A program made the position numbers and the translations under genes. This document shows, one piece after another, positions 51,859 through 59,968 of a stretch of 59,968 nucleotides of DNA; the first letter of the stretch is position 1; each line of letters begins with the position of its first letter. The notes beneath the pieces were generated by a model. That model was not told the origin of the DNA. It saw only the letters and a program-made list of their open reading frames with translations, and ran no database searches. Source of the stretch: Actinomycetota bacterium (GTDB lineage: Bacteria; Actinomycetota; Actinomycetes; Streptosporangiales; Streptosporangiaceae). Where the stretch lies: NCBI GenBank assembly GCA_003168255.1, contig PMSU01000197.1:1-59968 (forward strand), read 5' to 3'.

Positions 51859-54800
51859 CAGTCAGCCTCTCGCGCCTGGCTGACCGGCCCGCCGGGCATC
51901 CAGCCCGCATCGGAACCATCACCCTCGGGTGGCAGCGGGTCCAGCGGCCCGCTGTCGCCAGGAGCGGCAAGGTCCGGCGGCAGATCATGCGGTGGCTGCC
52001 CGGCCTGCGAGGGCAGACGCCCGGTACCTGCCAGATCCGGCGGCACCTGCCCAGCCTGCGAGGGCAGACGCCCGGTACCTGCCAGATCCGGCGGCGGATC
52101 ATGCGGCACCTGCTCAGCCTGCGACGACAGACGTCGGGTACCTGCCAGGACGCGGCGCGGTCCGGTGTTCTCCGCTCCCTCGGTGCCGGAGCGACGCCGT
52201 CTCCCGGTTCCGCGCACCCCGCGCGAGCCGCGCCGTGCGCCAGGCGGCCGGTGATCGCGACCGGGTACGCCGCGCCTGCCGCCACCGCTGGTGCGGCTGG
52301 CGCGGCTGGCGCGGCTGGTGCGGTCAGCAGCAGCAGCCGCGACGGCCGTCTCTCGTGCGTCCGAGCTCGAGTCCTTCGCTCCTGGTAGAGCCAGAACTCC
52401 GACGACCACAAGAAGCAAGACTTCCAGGGCGACCAAGAGTGCCCGCACGGTCTCGTCCCGCGTGATGTCCAGCTTGCCGCCACCGGGGGGAAGCCGGAAT
52501 CCCTGCGCCCAGCCGTTCACCGGGCTGGGCAGCGGAGCAAGCGGCCGGCCGTTGAGCGTGGCATGCCAGCTGCCGCTGGCGGGCTCGGCGAGCACAACCG
52601 TCCCGCCGGCTGCCGGGGCTGCCGCGCCGGAGACATTCACTGTGCCCGACGGGAGGGCCACCTGGGCTCCGCTGGGTTCGGTCACGCGAACGCGCGCCAC
52701 GGTTTCCGAGACCTTCCACAGCTCGAAGGCCGAGGTCAGGCTCACCGGTCGCAGGCCCACCACGCCGTCGAGCTGGCGTGCCAGTCCCAGGTCGATCGGG
52801 GCAGGCAGCAGGACGTAGCCGATGTCGAACTGGGCGAGCGAGGCGCCCACGTTGCCGGTATCGCTCCCGTTTGGCGCGGCCAGAGCGGCAACGACGTGCT
52901 CCAGCACCACCCCGGCGGTGGCAGGCTCAGTCAGCTCCGCCGCCCCCAGCGGCGGGTCGCTACCTCTGAGGAGGGTGTAGCCCACGGACGTTTTCCCCGG
53001 CCGGAGCACCAGCGTGCGCAGCCGCGCCCCACCGGCGGATGAGATAGACACGAATTCGGGCAGGACGGGCCCGGCGACACGGGTGACAGGACCAGACACA
53101 CCGTTGACCATCCAGAATCCCGCGGCGAGCACCGGCGTCGCGCAGGCGGCGACCACCATCGCCGCGGCGCCCAGCCGGCGCAGGCCGCCGGCGGCAAAGA
53201 GCGCATACAGGTCGCCCCCGGCAGCTGCCACGGCCAGCAATAGGCCGACGGCCGCGAAGATGAGCGCGACACCTGGCCACACGGGCACCGCGGGACCCCC
53301 GCCGGGCGGGCTGACCAGGAACCGGCTCACTACGATCGCGATCAGCAGGCCGGACAGCGCCACGCCCCAGGAGGCGGCGACGCCGAATCCGCGTGTGCGC
53401 AGGAGCAACGCGGCGAGCGCGGCAAGCACGAGTCCCGCAACCACCCAGACCGGCGGCGTGCCCGGCCCCCCCGGGCTGAGCAGGAGCAGCGAACTCGCCG
53501 GCAGGTTCCGGCTGGCCAGGCCTGGCTGCTGGAGTCCCGCCTGGAGCAGCAGTACGGACGGGTGCTCCGCGACATCAAGGGTCCACGGTGCCAGCAGAAC
53601 GGGAGGGACGAGCGCGACGATGGCCAGGTTCGCGGCCATCGCCCGGCGCGTCCTGACGAAGGCAAGCCCGGCGAAGAGGGCGATGATGACCGCCACCACC
53701 CATACCAGCGGCACGAAAGCCGCGGCAACCGCGATGAGCAAGCCGGTCGCCCAGGCAGCCCGGCGGGCCCGCCGCCCTCGCTGGGTGAGCATCCTGCCCG
53801 CGGTCGCGGCGATGATTGGCATGAGGACGAAAACGACTGCCGTGCCGAGCCTGCCTGCCGCGACCGCGCCGGTAGCCACCGGTAGCAGGGCGTACGATGC
53901 GGCCAGCCACACCCGGACCGGGGCGTACTGGCTGAACCGCCGGGACGCGAGGTACGCGGCGATCCCGGAAAACGGAACGCAGCCGAGCTGGATCACCGCC
54001 ACCGCTAGCCAGGGTTTCCCGCCCAGGATCGTCGCCACGGCGGCGACGACCGCGACGTACGGTGGTGTGCTCGCGGCAGAGCCGACGCCGATCGCGTGGA
54101 ACCCGGCCAGGTACTCGCCCCACAGGCCAGATGCCCCGCCCCAGGCAGGCAGCAGCGCGCCGCCGCCAAGCGGGCCCGGACCTAGCAGCGAGCGCTCCGA
54201 GACCAGGGCTATCACCGCCAGGACGGTGAACAGGAGAATCCCGGGGTTGGTGAGAATCCGCTGCGCGAGCCCGGAGTCGGTGAGCAGCGAGTCGTCATCC
54301 GACGGGTCATCGGACGCGTGGTGCATGCCGACTGCCTCGGCACGAGAGGACGGGTACAGGGTGGCGGCCGCGAACTCAGCCAGCTTGCGCACCGACTGGC
54401 CGCGGGGGACCTGTGATCGCAGCGCACCGTAGGCCCTGCGGCGGCCCCGCCACCGGCGCCGCCGCCGCGCACTGTAAACCAATCCGGGATGCGCGAGCAG
54501 GAAGCCGAACGCGGCGGCCTCGTCCCGTGCGGCTTCCGGGCGCTTCCCCAGCAGGAAGAAGAGGATCCGGGCAGCAGACAGCACCGCGTTCCCGGCGGCC
54601 GCGGTGATCATCGCAGACAGCGGCAGGTTCGCCAGCAGCACGATCAGCGCGTTGCGGCGATCGGTCCTCTTGGGGTGCGGGACCGCGGAAATCTGCCGAC
54701 GGCCCCTGGTCGCGGCCTCCAGGTGGTACACCACCGCATCGGTGACGAGCCGGACCCGGTATCCAGCGGCGTGCACCCGCCAGCAGAAGTCGACATCTTC

Positions 54801-55688
54801 CCTGAATAGGGACAGCCCGGCGTCGAAGCCGCCAACCTCATCCCAGACGTCCCTGCGGGCGAGCATTCCCGCGCTGCTCACGGCGAGCACGTCCCGGTCG
54901 CCGTCATGCTGACCCTGGTCGATTTCCCGAGGCTCGGTGCCGCTGATCCGGCGGCCGGCCGTATCGATGGCCAGGCCCGCCTCGAGGATCACCTGCCGGT
55001 CAGTCCAGTCGAGCACCTTGGGACCGAGTACCGCCGCCGCGGGCGTCTGCGCGGCACCGCGCAGGAGCTCCGCGAGCGCCTCGGGATCTGGCTCAGAGTC
55101 ATCATGAAGCAGCCAGATCCACTCGACCGGCTCGTCCGCGGGGGCGCTGCCGCCGCGATAGCCGCTTGCCCCGGCCGTACCCGGCCCATCCGCCGCATCC
55201 ACCCGGTCGGCCCAGTCGCCCTGTTCCCGCCCGCCGGGACCAACGCGGAGGCCCGGCTGCGCGGCGACGAGGGCGGTCGCGGCCTCATGCTGGAGCGCGC
55301 GGGCGACCGCCGCGGAGTAACCGGCATCCCGGTCCATCCCGAGTACGGCCGCTGGCCCGAGCAGGTCGGCGAGTACCGCCCCGCTCCGGTCCCTGCTGCC
55401 GGTGTCCACGGCCACGATGCGCTGGACCGGCTGGGTCTGCCCGAGCACGGCATTGATGACACGGGGCAGCCACTCGGCGCCGTCGTGGGCAACGATGACG
55501 GCCGTGACTACGTGCTGAGGATAAGAATCGTTCGGCGACAAGGGTCCGCTTGCTCTTGGGAAGCTGCCCGTGCCGACCGGATCGCGACGCTCCGCTCCGG
55601 TCCCGGCTTGGCGGGCGGGTACGCGTGAACAATACGCGAACCGAGCGGCTGGCGTCCGGGAAGTCTGCTGGTTGGCAGCCCTGATCAC
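51855..55688 (-). CDS. Large family-2 glycosyltransferase with polytopic C-terminus
   Basis: A 1277-residue frame. The N-terminal GT-A domain has VTAVIVAHDGAEWLPRVINAVLGQ, VAVDTGSRDRSG, WIWLLHDDSEPDPEAL and FREDVDFCWRVHAAGYRVRLV. About a dozen membrane helices follow (about residues 465-885), then an extracytoplasmic domain and a last helix. The cytoplasmic tail has 17-residue repeats (RLPSQAGQVPPDLAGTG). It probably transfers or polymerises a lipid-linked envelope glycan. The start is uncertain: GTG at 55688 is the longest, while TTG at 55541 (LSPNDSYPQHVVTAV) is nearer the family start. It lies 66 bp from whiB on the same strand. Confidence 0.88.
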   Translation of the reverse strand: MIRAANQQTSRTPAARFAYCSRVPARQAGTGAERRDPVGTGSFPRASGPLSPNDSYPQHVVTAVIVAHDGAEWLPRVINAVLGQTQPVQRIVAVDTGSRDRSGAVLADLLGPAAVLGMDRDAGYSAAVARALQHEAATALVAAQPGLRVGPGGREQGDWADRVDAADGPGTAGASGYRGGSAPADEPVEWIWLLHDDSEPDPEALAELLRGAAQTPAAAVLGPKVLDWTDRQVILEAGLAIDTAGRRISGTEPREIDQGQHDGDRDVLAVSSAGMLARRDVWDEVGGFDAGLSLFREDVDFCWRVHAAGYRVRLVTDAVVYHLEAATRGRRQISAVPHPKRTDRRNALIVLLANLPLSAMITAAAGNAVLSAARILFFLLGKRPEAARDEAAAFGFLLAHPGLVYSARRRRRWRGRRRAYGALRSQVPRGQSVRKLAEFAAATLYPSSRAEAVGMHHASDDPSDDDSLLTDSGLAQRILTNPGILLFTVLAVIALVSERSLLGPGPLGGGALLPAWGGASGLWGEYLAGFHAIGVGSAASTPPYVAVVAAVATILGGKPWLAVAVIQLGCVPFSGIAAYLASRRFSQYAPVRVWLAASYALLPVATGAVAAGRLGTAVVFVLMPIIAATAGRMLTQRGRRARRAAWATGLLIAVAAAFVPLVWVVAVIIALFAGLAFVRTRRAMAANLAIVALVPPVLLAPWTLDVAEHPSVLLLQAGLQQPGLASRNLPASSLLLLSPGGPGTPPVWVVAGLVLAALAALLLRTRGFGVAASWGVALSGLLIAIVVSRFLVSPPGGGPAVPVWPGVALIFAAVGLLLAVAAAGGDLYALFAAGGLRRLGAAAMVVAACATPVLAAGFWMVNGVSGPVTRVAGPVLPEFVSISSAGGARLRTLVLRPGKTSVGYTLLRGSDPPLGAAELTEPATAGVVLEHVVAALAAPNGSDTGNVGASLAQFDIGYVLLPAPIDLGLARQLDGVVGLRPVSLTSAFELWKVSETVARVRVTEPSGAQVALPSGTVNVSGAAAPAAGGTVVLAEPASGSWHATLNGRPLAPLPSPVNGWAQGFRLPPGGGKLDITRDETVRALLVALEVLLLVVVGVLALPGAKDSSSDARETAVAAAAADRTSRASRASRTSGGGRRGVPGRDHRPPGARRGSRGVRGTGRRRRSGTEGAENTGPRRVLAGTRRLSSQAEQVPHDPPPDLAGTGRLPSQAGQVPPDLAGTGRLPSQAGQPPHDLPPDLAAPGDSGPLDPLPPEGDGSDAGWMPGGPVSQAREADW
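52004..52150. repeat. 51/63-bp repeats in the glycosyltransferase tail
   Basis: Three copies of a block starting CCTGCGAGGGCAGACG (52004, 52055, with a diverged copy at 52118) are spaced 51 and 63 bp apart. They encode RLPSQAGQVPPDLAGTG-like units at the cytoplasmic C-terminus of the glycosyltransferase. The third copy is the most degenerate. Confidence 0.8.
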
Positions 55689-55754
55689 GCCGGTCGGCCC
55701 CGGCGGATCGGGCTCCCGCGACGGCCCGCAGGCCGCGACAAGCCCCGCCGGGCG

Positions 55755-56036
55755 CTAGCTTGCCGCCCGCTTCAGCCGACGACGTTCGCGTTCGGACAGG
55801 CCTCCCCAGATACCAAACCGCTCATCGTGCTCGAGCGCATATCCCAGGCACTCGGCACGGACCTCGCAGGTCCCGCAGACCCGCTTAGCCTCGCGGGTCG
55901 AGCCGCCCTTCTCTGGGAAGAACGCCTCTGGATCCGTCTGCGCGCACAGCGCGCGCTCTTGCCAGCCGAGTTCCTCACCCTCATCCTCATTGAAACCGAA
56001 GATGCCAGGCGCTGACACGGCGATAGTTTCAGTCAC
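55755..56036 (-). CDS. whiB2: WhiB-family Fe-S regulator (WhmD/WhiB2 type)
   Basis: A 93-residue WhiB protein. The four cluster cysteines lie in ALCAQTDPEAFFPEKGG and RVCGTCEVRAECLGYAL. The turn FGIWGGLSERERRRLKR, a GVWGG-like motif plus basic tail, binds the sigma factor and DNA. The GTG start has GGAGG six nt upstream; the frame stays open 35 codons further without support. Its place between the envelope glycosyltransferase and the F420 genes matches whiB2 (Rv3260c), a septation regulator. Confidence 0.93.
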   Translation of the reverse strand: MTETIAVSAPGIFGFNEDEGEELGWQERALCAQTDPEAFFPEKGGSTREAKRVCGTCEVRAECLGYALEHDERFGIWGGLSERERRRLKRAAS

Positions 56037-56111
56037 GGCGCACCTCCTACCCCCTCCCGGAGTCCCCGTGGTCGTACGCCCCTCCCCGGGCGTGAGAACT
56101 ACATTAGTGGA

Positions 56112-56141
56112 ATTACACGCGCGTGTCTTAGGCCGCGTCAA
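56112..56141 (-). promoter_or_regulatory. whiB promoter with palindrome
   Basis: On the minus strand, TTGACG (56141-56136) and TGTAAT (56117-56112) are separated by 18 bp, about 75 bp before the whiB GTG. A 12-bp palindrome ACACGCGCGTGT (56115-56126) overlaps the -10 box. The extended GACAC is the motif bound by WhiA in streptomycetes. The rest of 56142-56342 shows no gene. Confidence 0.6.
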
Positions 56142-56342
56142 GCTGGTTAGGTGATAATGACAGCGCGTTGTCCCGGGATGACGGAAAAGTCTGTCCGGCG
56201 AAGATCCCCGGAGGGGCGACGGGAGATGCTGTGCAGGTGCAGGACCAGGGGATCCTGATCGCCGGCCGGCGGCGGAGCGTGCCCAGCAGGACGACGGCCG
56301 ACTGCCAGCCCGCGGGCATGCCGTTAGCCTGCGGGTGCGGGC

Positions 56343-57344
56343 CTAGGAGGGGTCCTGGTCCTCTTCGGCAGGCCGGCGGCCTGGCTGCTGACCCGCCGCA
56401 GGCGGCTGCTGGCCCGCGGGCCCAGGCGCAGGAGTCCCGCCGGGCTGGCCGTACCCCTGCGGTGGGCGCCCTGGCTGCCCGTAGCCGGGCTGGCCGTGCC
56501 CCTGCTGCCCGTAGCCAGGCTGGGGGGCATATCCCTGCTGCCCGTAGCCGGGCTGGCCATATCCCTGCTGTCCGTAGCCAGGCTGGGCGTACCCCTGCTG
56601 CCCTGGCTGGGGGTACCCCTGACCAGGCGGCGGGTAGGCCTGCTGTCCGGGCTGGGCGTAACCGGGCTGGGCGTACGGCTGCTGGCCCTGGGGCACGCGT
56701 CCCAGCTGCTGGCCGTAGCCCGGCTGGGTATAACCGTGCTGCCCCGGCTGGGCGTAACCGGGCTGGGCGTGCGCCTGCTGCCCCTGAGGCACCCGCCCCG
56801 GCTGGCCGTAGCCCGGCTGGCCGTAACCGGCTTGTCCCGGCATCTGCTGACCGGTGGCTGCTGCCGACCCGGCGGGCACGGCCGGGGTGCCTTGCAGGCC
56901 GGCGGCGCGCAGGATGGCGAGGGTGAACATCAGGCCGGCAACCGCGACGGCGAGGCGGCCGGCGTCAACGATGAAGTTCTGTGTCCTGCCGGTCGCTGAG
57001 AGATGCGAGCTGAACATGCTGAGCCAGCTGATCACGCTGAGCACGAGCGCCACGGCCTGTAGCAGCGCTGCGGCCAGCGTCACTTCCCGCGCGCGGGGGG
57101 TTTTCTCACCGGTGAGTGTTGCGAGCACCACCGCTGTCACGGGCAGCGCGGTCACGTATATGGCACCGAAGAAGCCGAACGCTGAGAAGCCGCGGTCGCC
57201 GAAGTTCAGGGTGGCGCCGACATCGATCAGCTGACTCTGCGCGTTGAGCAGGGTCCACACACCAACGATCACGCTGAGCGCCATGCCCGCCAGCAGCAGC
57301 AACGCAGCAGGCTCGCGAACCCGCTGTGCTTCATTGCGTATCAC
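56343..57344 (-). CDS. Four-helix membrane protein with PGY-rich tail
   Basis: A 333-residue protein. Four membrane helices lie in the first 175 residues (ALLLLAGMALSVIVGVWTLL, FSAFGFFGAIYVTALPVTAVVLATL, VTLAAALLQAVALVLSVISWLSMF, VDAGRLAVAVAGLMFTLAILRAA). The remaining 155 residues are a low-complexity tail of QPGYGQ, QQGYAQPG and RVPQGQQ units, likely disordered and cytoplasmic. The GTG start follows AGGGGG and fits the first helix. It sits between whiB and the divergent fbiA. Such PGY tails occur in actinobacterial membrane scaffolds. The exact role is unknown. Confidence 0.75.
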   Translation of the reverse strand: MIRNEAQRVREPAALLLLAGMALSVIVGVWTLLNAQSQLIDVGATLNFGDRGFSAFGFFGAIYVTALPVTAVVLATLTGEKTPRAREVTLAAALLQAVALVLSVISWLSMFSSHLSATGRTQNFIVDAGRLAVAVAGLMFTLAILRAAGLQGTPAVPAGSAAATGQQMPGQAGYGQPGYGQPGRVPQGQQAHAQPGYAQPGQHGYTQPGYGQQLGRVPQGQQPYAQPGYAQPGQQAYPPPGQGYPQPGQQGYAQPGYGQQGYGQPGYGQQGYAPQPGYGQQGHGQPGYGQPGRPPQGYGQPGGTPAPGPAGQQPPAAGQQPGRRPAEEDQDPS

Positions 57345-57456
57345 TTGGACCCCCTGGAGTGTCTGGTGATGGCTGGCAGCCTTCCACAGGCGGCCTGCCC
57401 TGTCGCCACGGCACACGAAGACACGACCGGTGGCGGAACCTGCCAGACTGTCCGCC

Positions 57457-58407
57457 ATGCGCATCACCGTGCTCGCTGGCGGGGTCGGGGCCGCCCGGTT
57501 TCTCCGCGGCCTGAGAGCCGCTGCCCGGGACGCCGAGATCACCGTCATCGGCAACACCGGGGACGATATCACCCTGTCCGGCATGCGGGTATGCCCAGAC
57601 CTCGACACCGTGATGTACACGCTCGGCGGCGGAGTCAGCGAGGAGCAGGGCTGGGGCCGCGCCGCCGAGTCCTTCACCGTGCAGCAGGAACTGGCCGCCT
57701 ACGGCGCGGGCACGGACTGGTTTGCCCTGGGTGACAAGGATTTCGCCACGCACATCGTCCGGACCCGGATGCTGACTGCGGGCAGCCCGCTGTCGGCGGT
57801 CACCGAGACGCTCTGCCGGAGGTGGCAGCCGGGAGTGCGGCTGCTGCCCATGTCCGACGACCCGGTGGAGACTCATGTCCTCATCGAGGAGAACGGCAGC
57901 CGCCGCAGCATCCACTTCCAGGAGTGGTGGGTGAGGCTGCACGCCGCCGTTCCCGCCCTGGAGATCACCCCCACCGGGGCGGCAGCGGCAACCCCCGCCC
58001 CCGGCGTCCTCGATGCCATCTCGACCGCGGACTTCGTGCTCTTTCCGCCGTCGAACCCGGTGGTGAGCATCGGCCCCATCCTGGCCGTGCCCGGCATCAG
58101 CGAGGCGGTCCGCGCCAAGACCGTCGTCGGAATCTCGCCGATCATCGGCGGGGCACCCGTCCGCGGCATGGCAGATGCCTGCCTGGCCGCGATCGGCGTG
58201 CAGACGAGCGCGGCCGCCGTGGCCGCCCATTACGGGTCAGAGCTGCTGGACGGCTGGCTGGTGGACGAGCAGGACAAGGCCGCCGTCGATGACCCTGAAC
58301 TGGCCGACATCGCGGTCCGCGCGGTACCGCTGTACATGCGGGACCTGCCCAGCACGGCCGAAATCGCCCGGGCCGCGCTCGACCTGGCAGCGGAGCTACG
58401 CGCGTGA
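57457..58407 (+). CDS. fbiA: FbiA: 2-phospho-L-lactate transferase (F420)
   Basis: A 316-residue CofD-family enzyme joining a phosphoenolpyruvyl or lactyl phosphate unit to the deazaflavin Fo during coenzyme F420 assembly. Family blocks are MRITVLAGGVGAARFLRGL, VIGNTGDDITLSGMRVCPDLDTVMYTL, DWFALGDKDFATHIVRT, FPPSNPVVSIGPILAVPGI and VGISPIIGGAPVRGMAD. The start is the ATG of MRITVLAGG; a GTG nine codons upstream is in frame but off-family. It overlaps fbiB by 4 nt. Confidence 0.95.
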   Translation: MRITVLAGGVGAARFLRGLRAAARDAEITVIGNTGDDITLSGMRVCPDLDTVMYTLGGGVSEEQGWGRAAESFTVQQELAAYGAGTDWFALGDKDFATHIVRTRMLTAGSPLSAVTETLCRRWQPGVRLLPMSDDPVETHVLIEENGSRRSIHFQEWWVRLHAAVPALEITPTGAAAATPAPGVLDAISTADFVLFPPSNPVVSIGPILAVPGISEAVRAKTVVGISPIIGGAPVRGMADACLAAIGVQTSAAAVAAHYGSELLDGWLVDEQDKAAVDDPELADIAVRAVPLYMRDLPSTAEIARAALDLAAELRA

Positions 58408-59684
58408 CCAGCATCAGCATTACCGGCGTAGCCGGGCTGCCCGAGGTCACTGCGGGCGCGGACCTGGCCGAGCTGATGGAGGCCGCCGCTCTCGGCCTGC
58501 GTGACGGCGACATCCTGGTCATCACCTCGAAGATCATCAGCAAGGCAGAGGGAAGGCTAGTCCAGGCCGAACGGGAACAGGCGATCGACGACGAGACGGT
58601 CCGGCTGGTCGCGAGGCGCGGCCAGACCAGGATCGTGGAGACAAGGCACGGCCTGGTGCTTGCCGCGGCGGGCGTGGACAACTCCAACACGCCGCCAGGA
58701 ACAGTGGCGCTGCTGCCCCAGGATCCTGATGCGTCGGCCAGGCGGCTGCGCAAGGATCTGGCCGACCGGCAGGGCATCCGCATCGGCGTCATCATCACCG
58801 ACACCCTCGGCAGGCCGTGGCGGGCGGGACAGACCGACGCGGCCATCGGCGCCGCCGGCGTCGTCCCGGTACGCGACCTGCGGGGACAGGCAGACTCGTT
58901 CGGGAACGTGCTTGAGGTCACCATTGCCGCGGTGGCCGACGAGATCGCCGCCGCCGCTGATCTTGTCAAGGGGAAGACGAGCGGCATCCCCGCGGCGGTG
59001 GTACGAGGCCTGGCGGAGTTCGTCACAGCCGAGGACGGGCCGGGCGCGGCTGCGCTGATCAGACCCGCCAGCGAGGACATGTTCCGATTCGGCTCAGCGG
59101 ACGTGCCGCTGGCCCGGCGGACCATCCGCGAGTTCTCCGCGCAACCGGTCGATGCAGCCGCAGTCCGCCAGGCGATCGACGCGGCGTTCACCGCCCCCGC
59201 GCCGCATCACAGCGTGCCCTGGCGGTTCGTAGTGGTCGAGTCCGGGCAGGCTCGGCGGGAACTGCTGGACGCGATGCTCAGCGCCTGGCAGGCCGACCTG
59301 CGCGCGGACGGGATGACCGACCAGCAGATCGAGCGGCGGGTGCGGCGCGGGGAACCGCTCAGGCGGACGCCATTGATCATCGTTCCCTGCCTGGTGGCCG
59401 ATGCCGCACACACCTACCCTGACGCGCGCAGATCCGCCGCGGAAAGGGCAATGTTCCTGGTGTCGATGGGCGCCGGAGTGCAGAACCTGCTGATCTCGCT
59501 GGCCGCTCAGGGCCTTGGCTCATGCTGGGTGTCGAGCACATTGTTCTGCCAGCAGGTTGCCGTCAGCGCGCTTGGGCTGCCGCCGGACTGGGAGCCGATG
59601 GGCGCGGTCGGCGTCGGCTACCCGGCGGCACCGCCGCCGCCACGGCCGGACCGCGACATCTCCGCATTCGTACGCTACGCCTGA
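58404..59684 (+). CDS. fbiB: FbiB: F420:gamma-glutamyl ligase with nitroreductase domain
   Basis: A 426-residue bifunctional enzyme. The N-terminal CofE domain has LRDGDILVITSKIISKAEGRLV, GLVLAAAGVDNSN, IIITDTLGRPWRAGQTDAAIG and VEVTIAAVADEIA-like sequence; it adds glutamates to F420. The C-terminal FMN-binding nitroreductase domain (RTIREFSAQPVD, HHSVPWRFVVVE, FLVSMGAGVQNLLISLAAQGLGSCW) reduces the dehydro-F420 intermediate in mycobacteria. It starts at the GTG in the GTGA overlap with fbiA. The 284 bp after its stop (59685-59968) show no gene. Confidence 0.95.
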   Translation: MTSISITGVAGLPEVTAGADLAELMEAAALGLRDGDILVITSKIISKAEGRLVQAEREQAIDDETVRLVARRGQTRIVETRHGLVLAAAGVDNSNTPPGTVALLPQDPDASARRLRKDLADRQGIRIGVIITDTLGRPWRAGQTDAAIGAAGVVPVRDLRGQADSFGNVLEVTIAAVADEIAAAADLVKGKTSGIPAAVVRGLAEFVTAEDGPGAAALIRPASEDMFRFGSADVPLARRTIREFSAQPVDAAAVRQAIDAAFTAPAPHHSVPWRFVVVESGQARRELLDAMLSAWQADLRADGMTDQQIERRVRRGEPLRRTPLIIVPCLVADAAHTYPDARRSAAERAMFLVSMGAGVQNLLISLAAQGLGSCWVSSTLFCQQVAVSALGLPPDWEPMGAVGVGYPAAPPPPRPDRDISAFVRYA

Positions 59685-59968
59685 CCAGCGGCTGGGATCA
59701 GAGCCGCAAGCGGGACGACGCGCGAGTGAGCTCAGCACCGGATGGGTGCAGCTCCGCCGGTCTCGCCCGCCGGGGGCGTGCCGAGTGAAGGGCTCGCCCT
59801 GATGAGCCGGGTCAGCGGCGCGGGCTTAGGCACGTCGTGAAATAAGCGTCGTTTCCTGATCCGGACGATCGTGCGGTGCCCGCGGACCCGGCCGGCCGGA
59901 TTACTCCCGTCACACCGGCACCACCGACCCCGTGAGCCACGACTTTCGGAGCGCCGCCGAAGATCGAT

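Noticed and set aside
1..59968. CRISPR array, rRNA or tRNA genes
   Set aside because: No regularly spaced repeats and no recognisable RNA gene signatures were seen while reading the window.

Overview
The window is high-GC actinobacterial chromosome. Supporting features are a WhiB-family regulator beside two coenzyme F420 biosynthesis genes (fbiA, fbiB), an mtrA-mtrB-lpqB block, an AdnAB-type helicase-nuclease pair, many GTG starts and frequent 1-11 nt gene overlaps. From memory, much of the order matches the Mycobacterium tuberculosis Rv3201c-Rv3206c and Rv3235-Rv3262 neighbourhoods. I infer a filamentous actinomycete (Streptosporangiales or Treboniaceae type) and cannot name the species.

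Layout. 0-7.8 kb: an HNH-like remnant, a membrane protein and adnA-adnB. 7.9-23.8 kb: accessory DNA lying between adnA and the alkyltransferase-like gene, which are near neighbours in M. tuberculosis. It holds a two-component system divergent from a MacB-like export operon with two paralogous lipoproteins, then a TetR-controlled DrrAB-type exporter. The drrA gene is split at the codons of its Walker A motif by a nested island of about 5.1 kb. 23.8-29.2 kb: atl, a mycosin-like protease with a membrane partner, moeZ and an Rv3235-family gene. 29.3-41 kb: secA, a small membrane protein, a YcaQ-type glycosylase, a LuxR-type regulator, hpf, lpqB, mtrB and mtrA. 40.8-44.8 kb: an S-adenosylmethionine by-product block (mtnA, a divergent SAHH paralogue, ahcY). 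44.9-51.9 kb: MerR, a cation diffusion facilitator, sugar-phosphate genes, DUF3499, a metallopeptidase-like protein and DUF5719. 51.9-59.7 kb: a large glycosyltransferase, whiB, a PGY-rich membrane protein, fbiA and fbiB.

The most notable system is in the nested island at about 17.8-22.9 kb. On one strand is a Phd/RelE toxin-antitoxin pair with an apparently leaderless promoter inside a perfect palindrome. Convergent to it is a tightly coupled three-gene operon: an SMC/Rad50-like ABC ATPase with a CPVCG zinc-hook motif, a 142-residue helical protein, and a GHKL (HSP90-like) ATPase whose C-terminus carries an HELSH zinc-protease motif. The layout resembles three-component ABC-ATPase conflict systems, but I do not recognise this combination as a named defence system. 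The island has matching GGTAAGC ends pointing inward, an imperfect 6-bp flanking duplication and no transposase or integrase. The operon lies directly downstream of the severed drrA leader and its twin TetR operators, so it may use that promoter.
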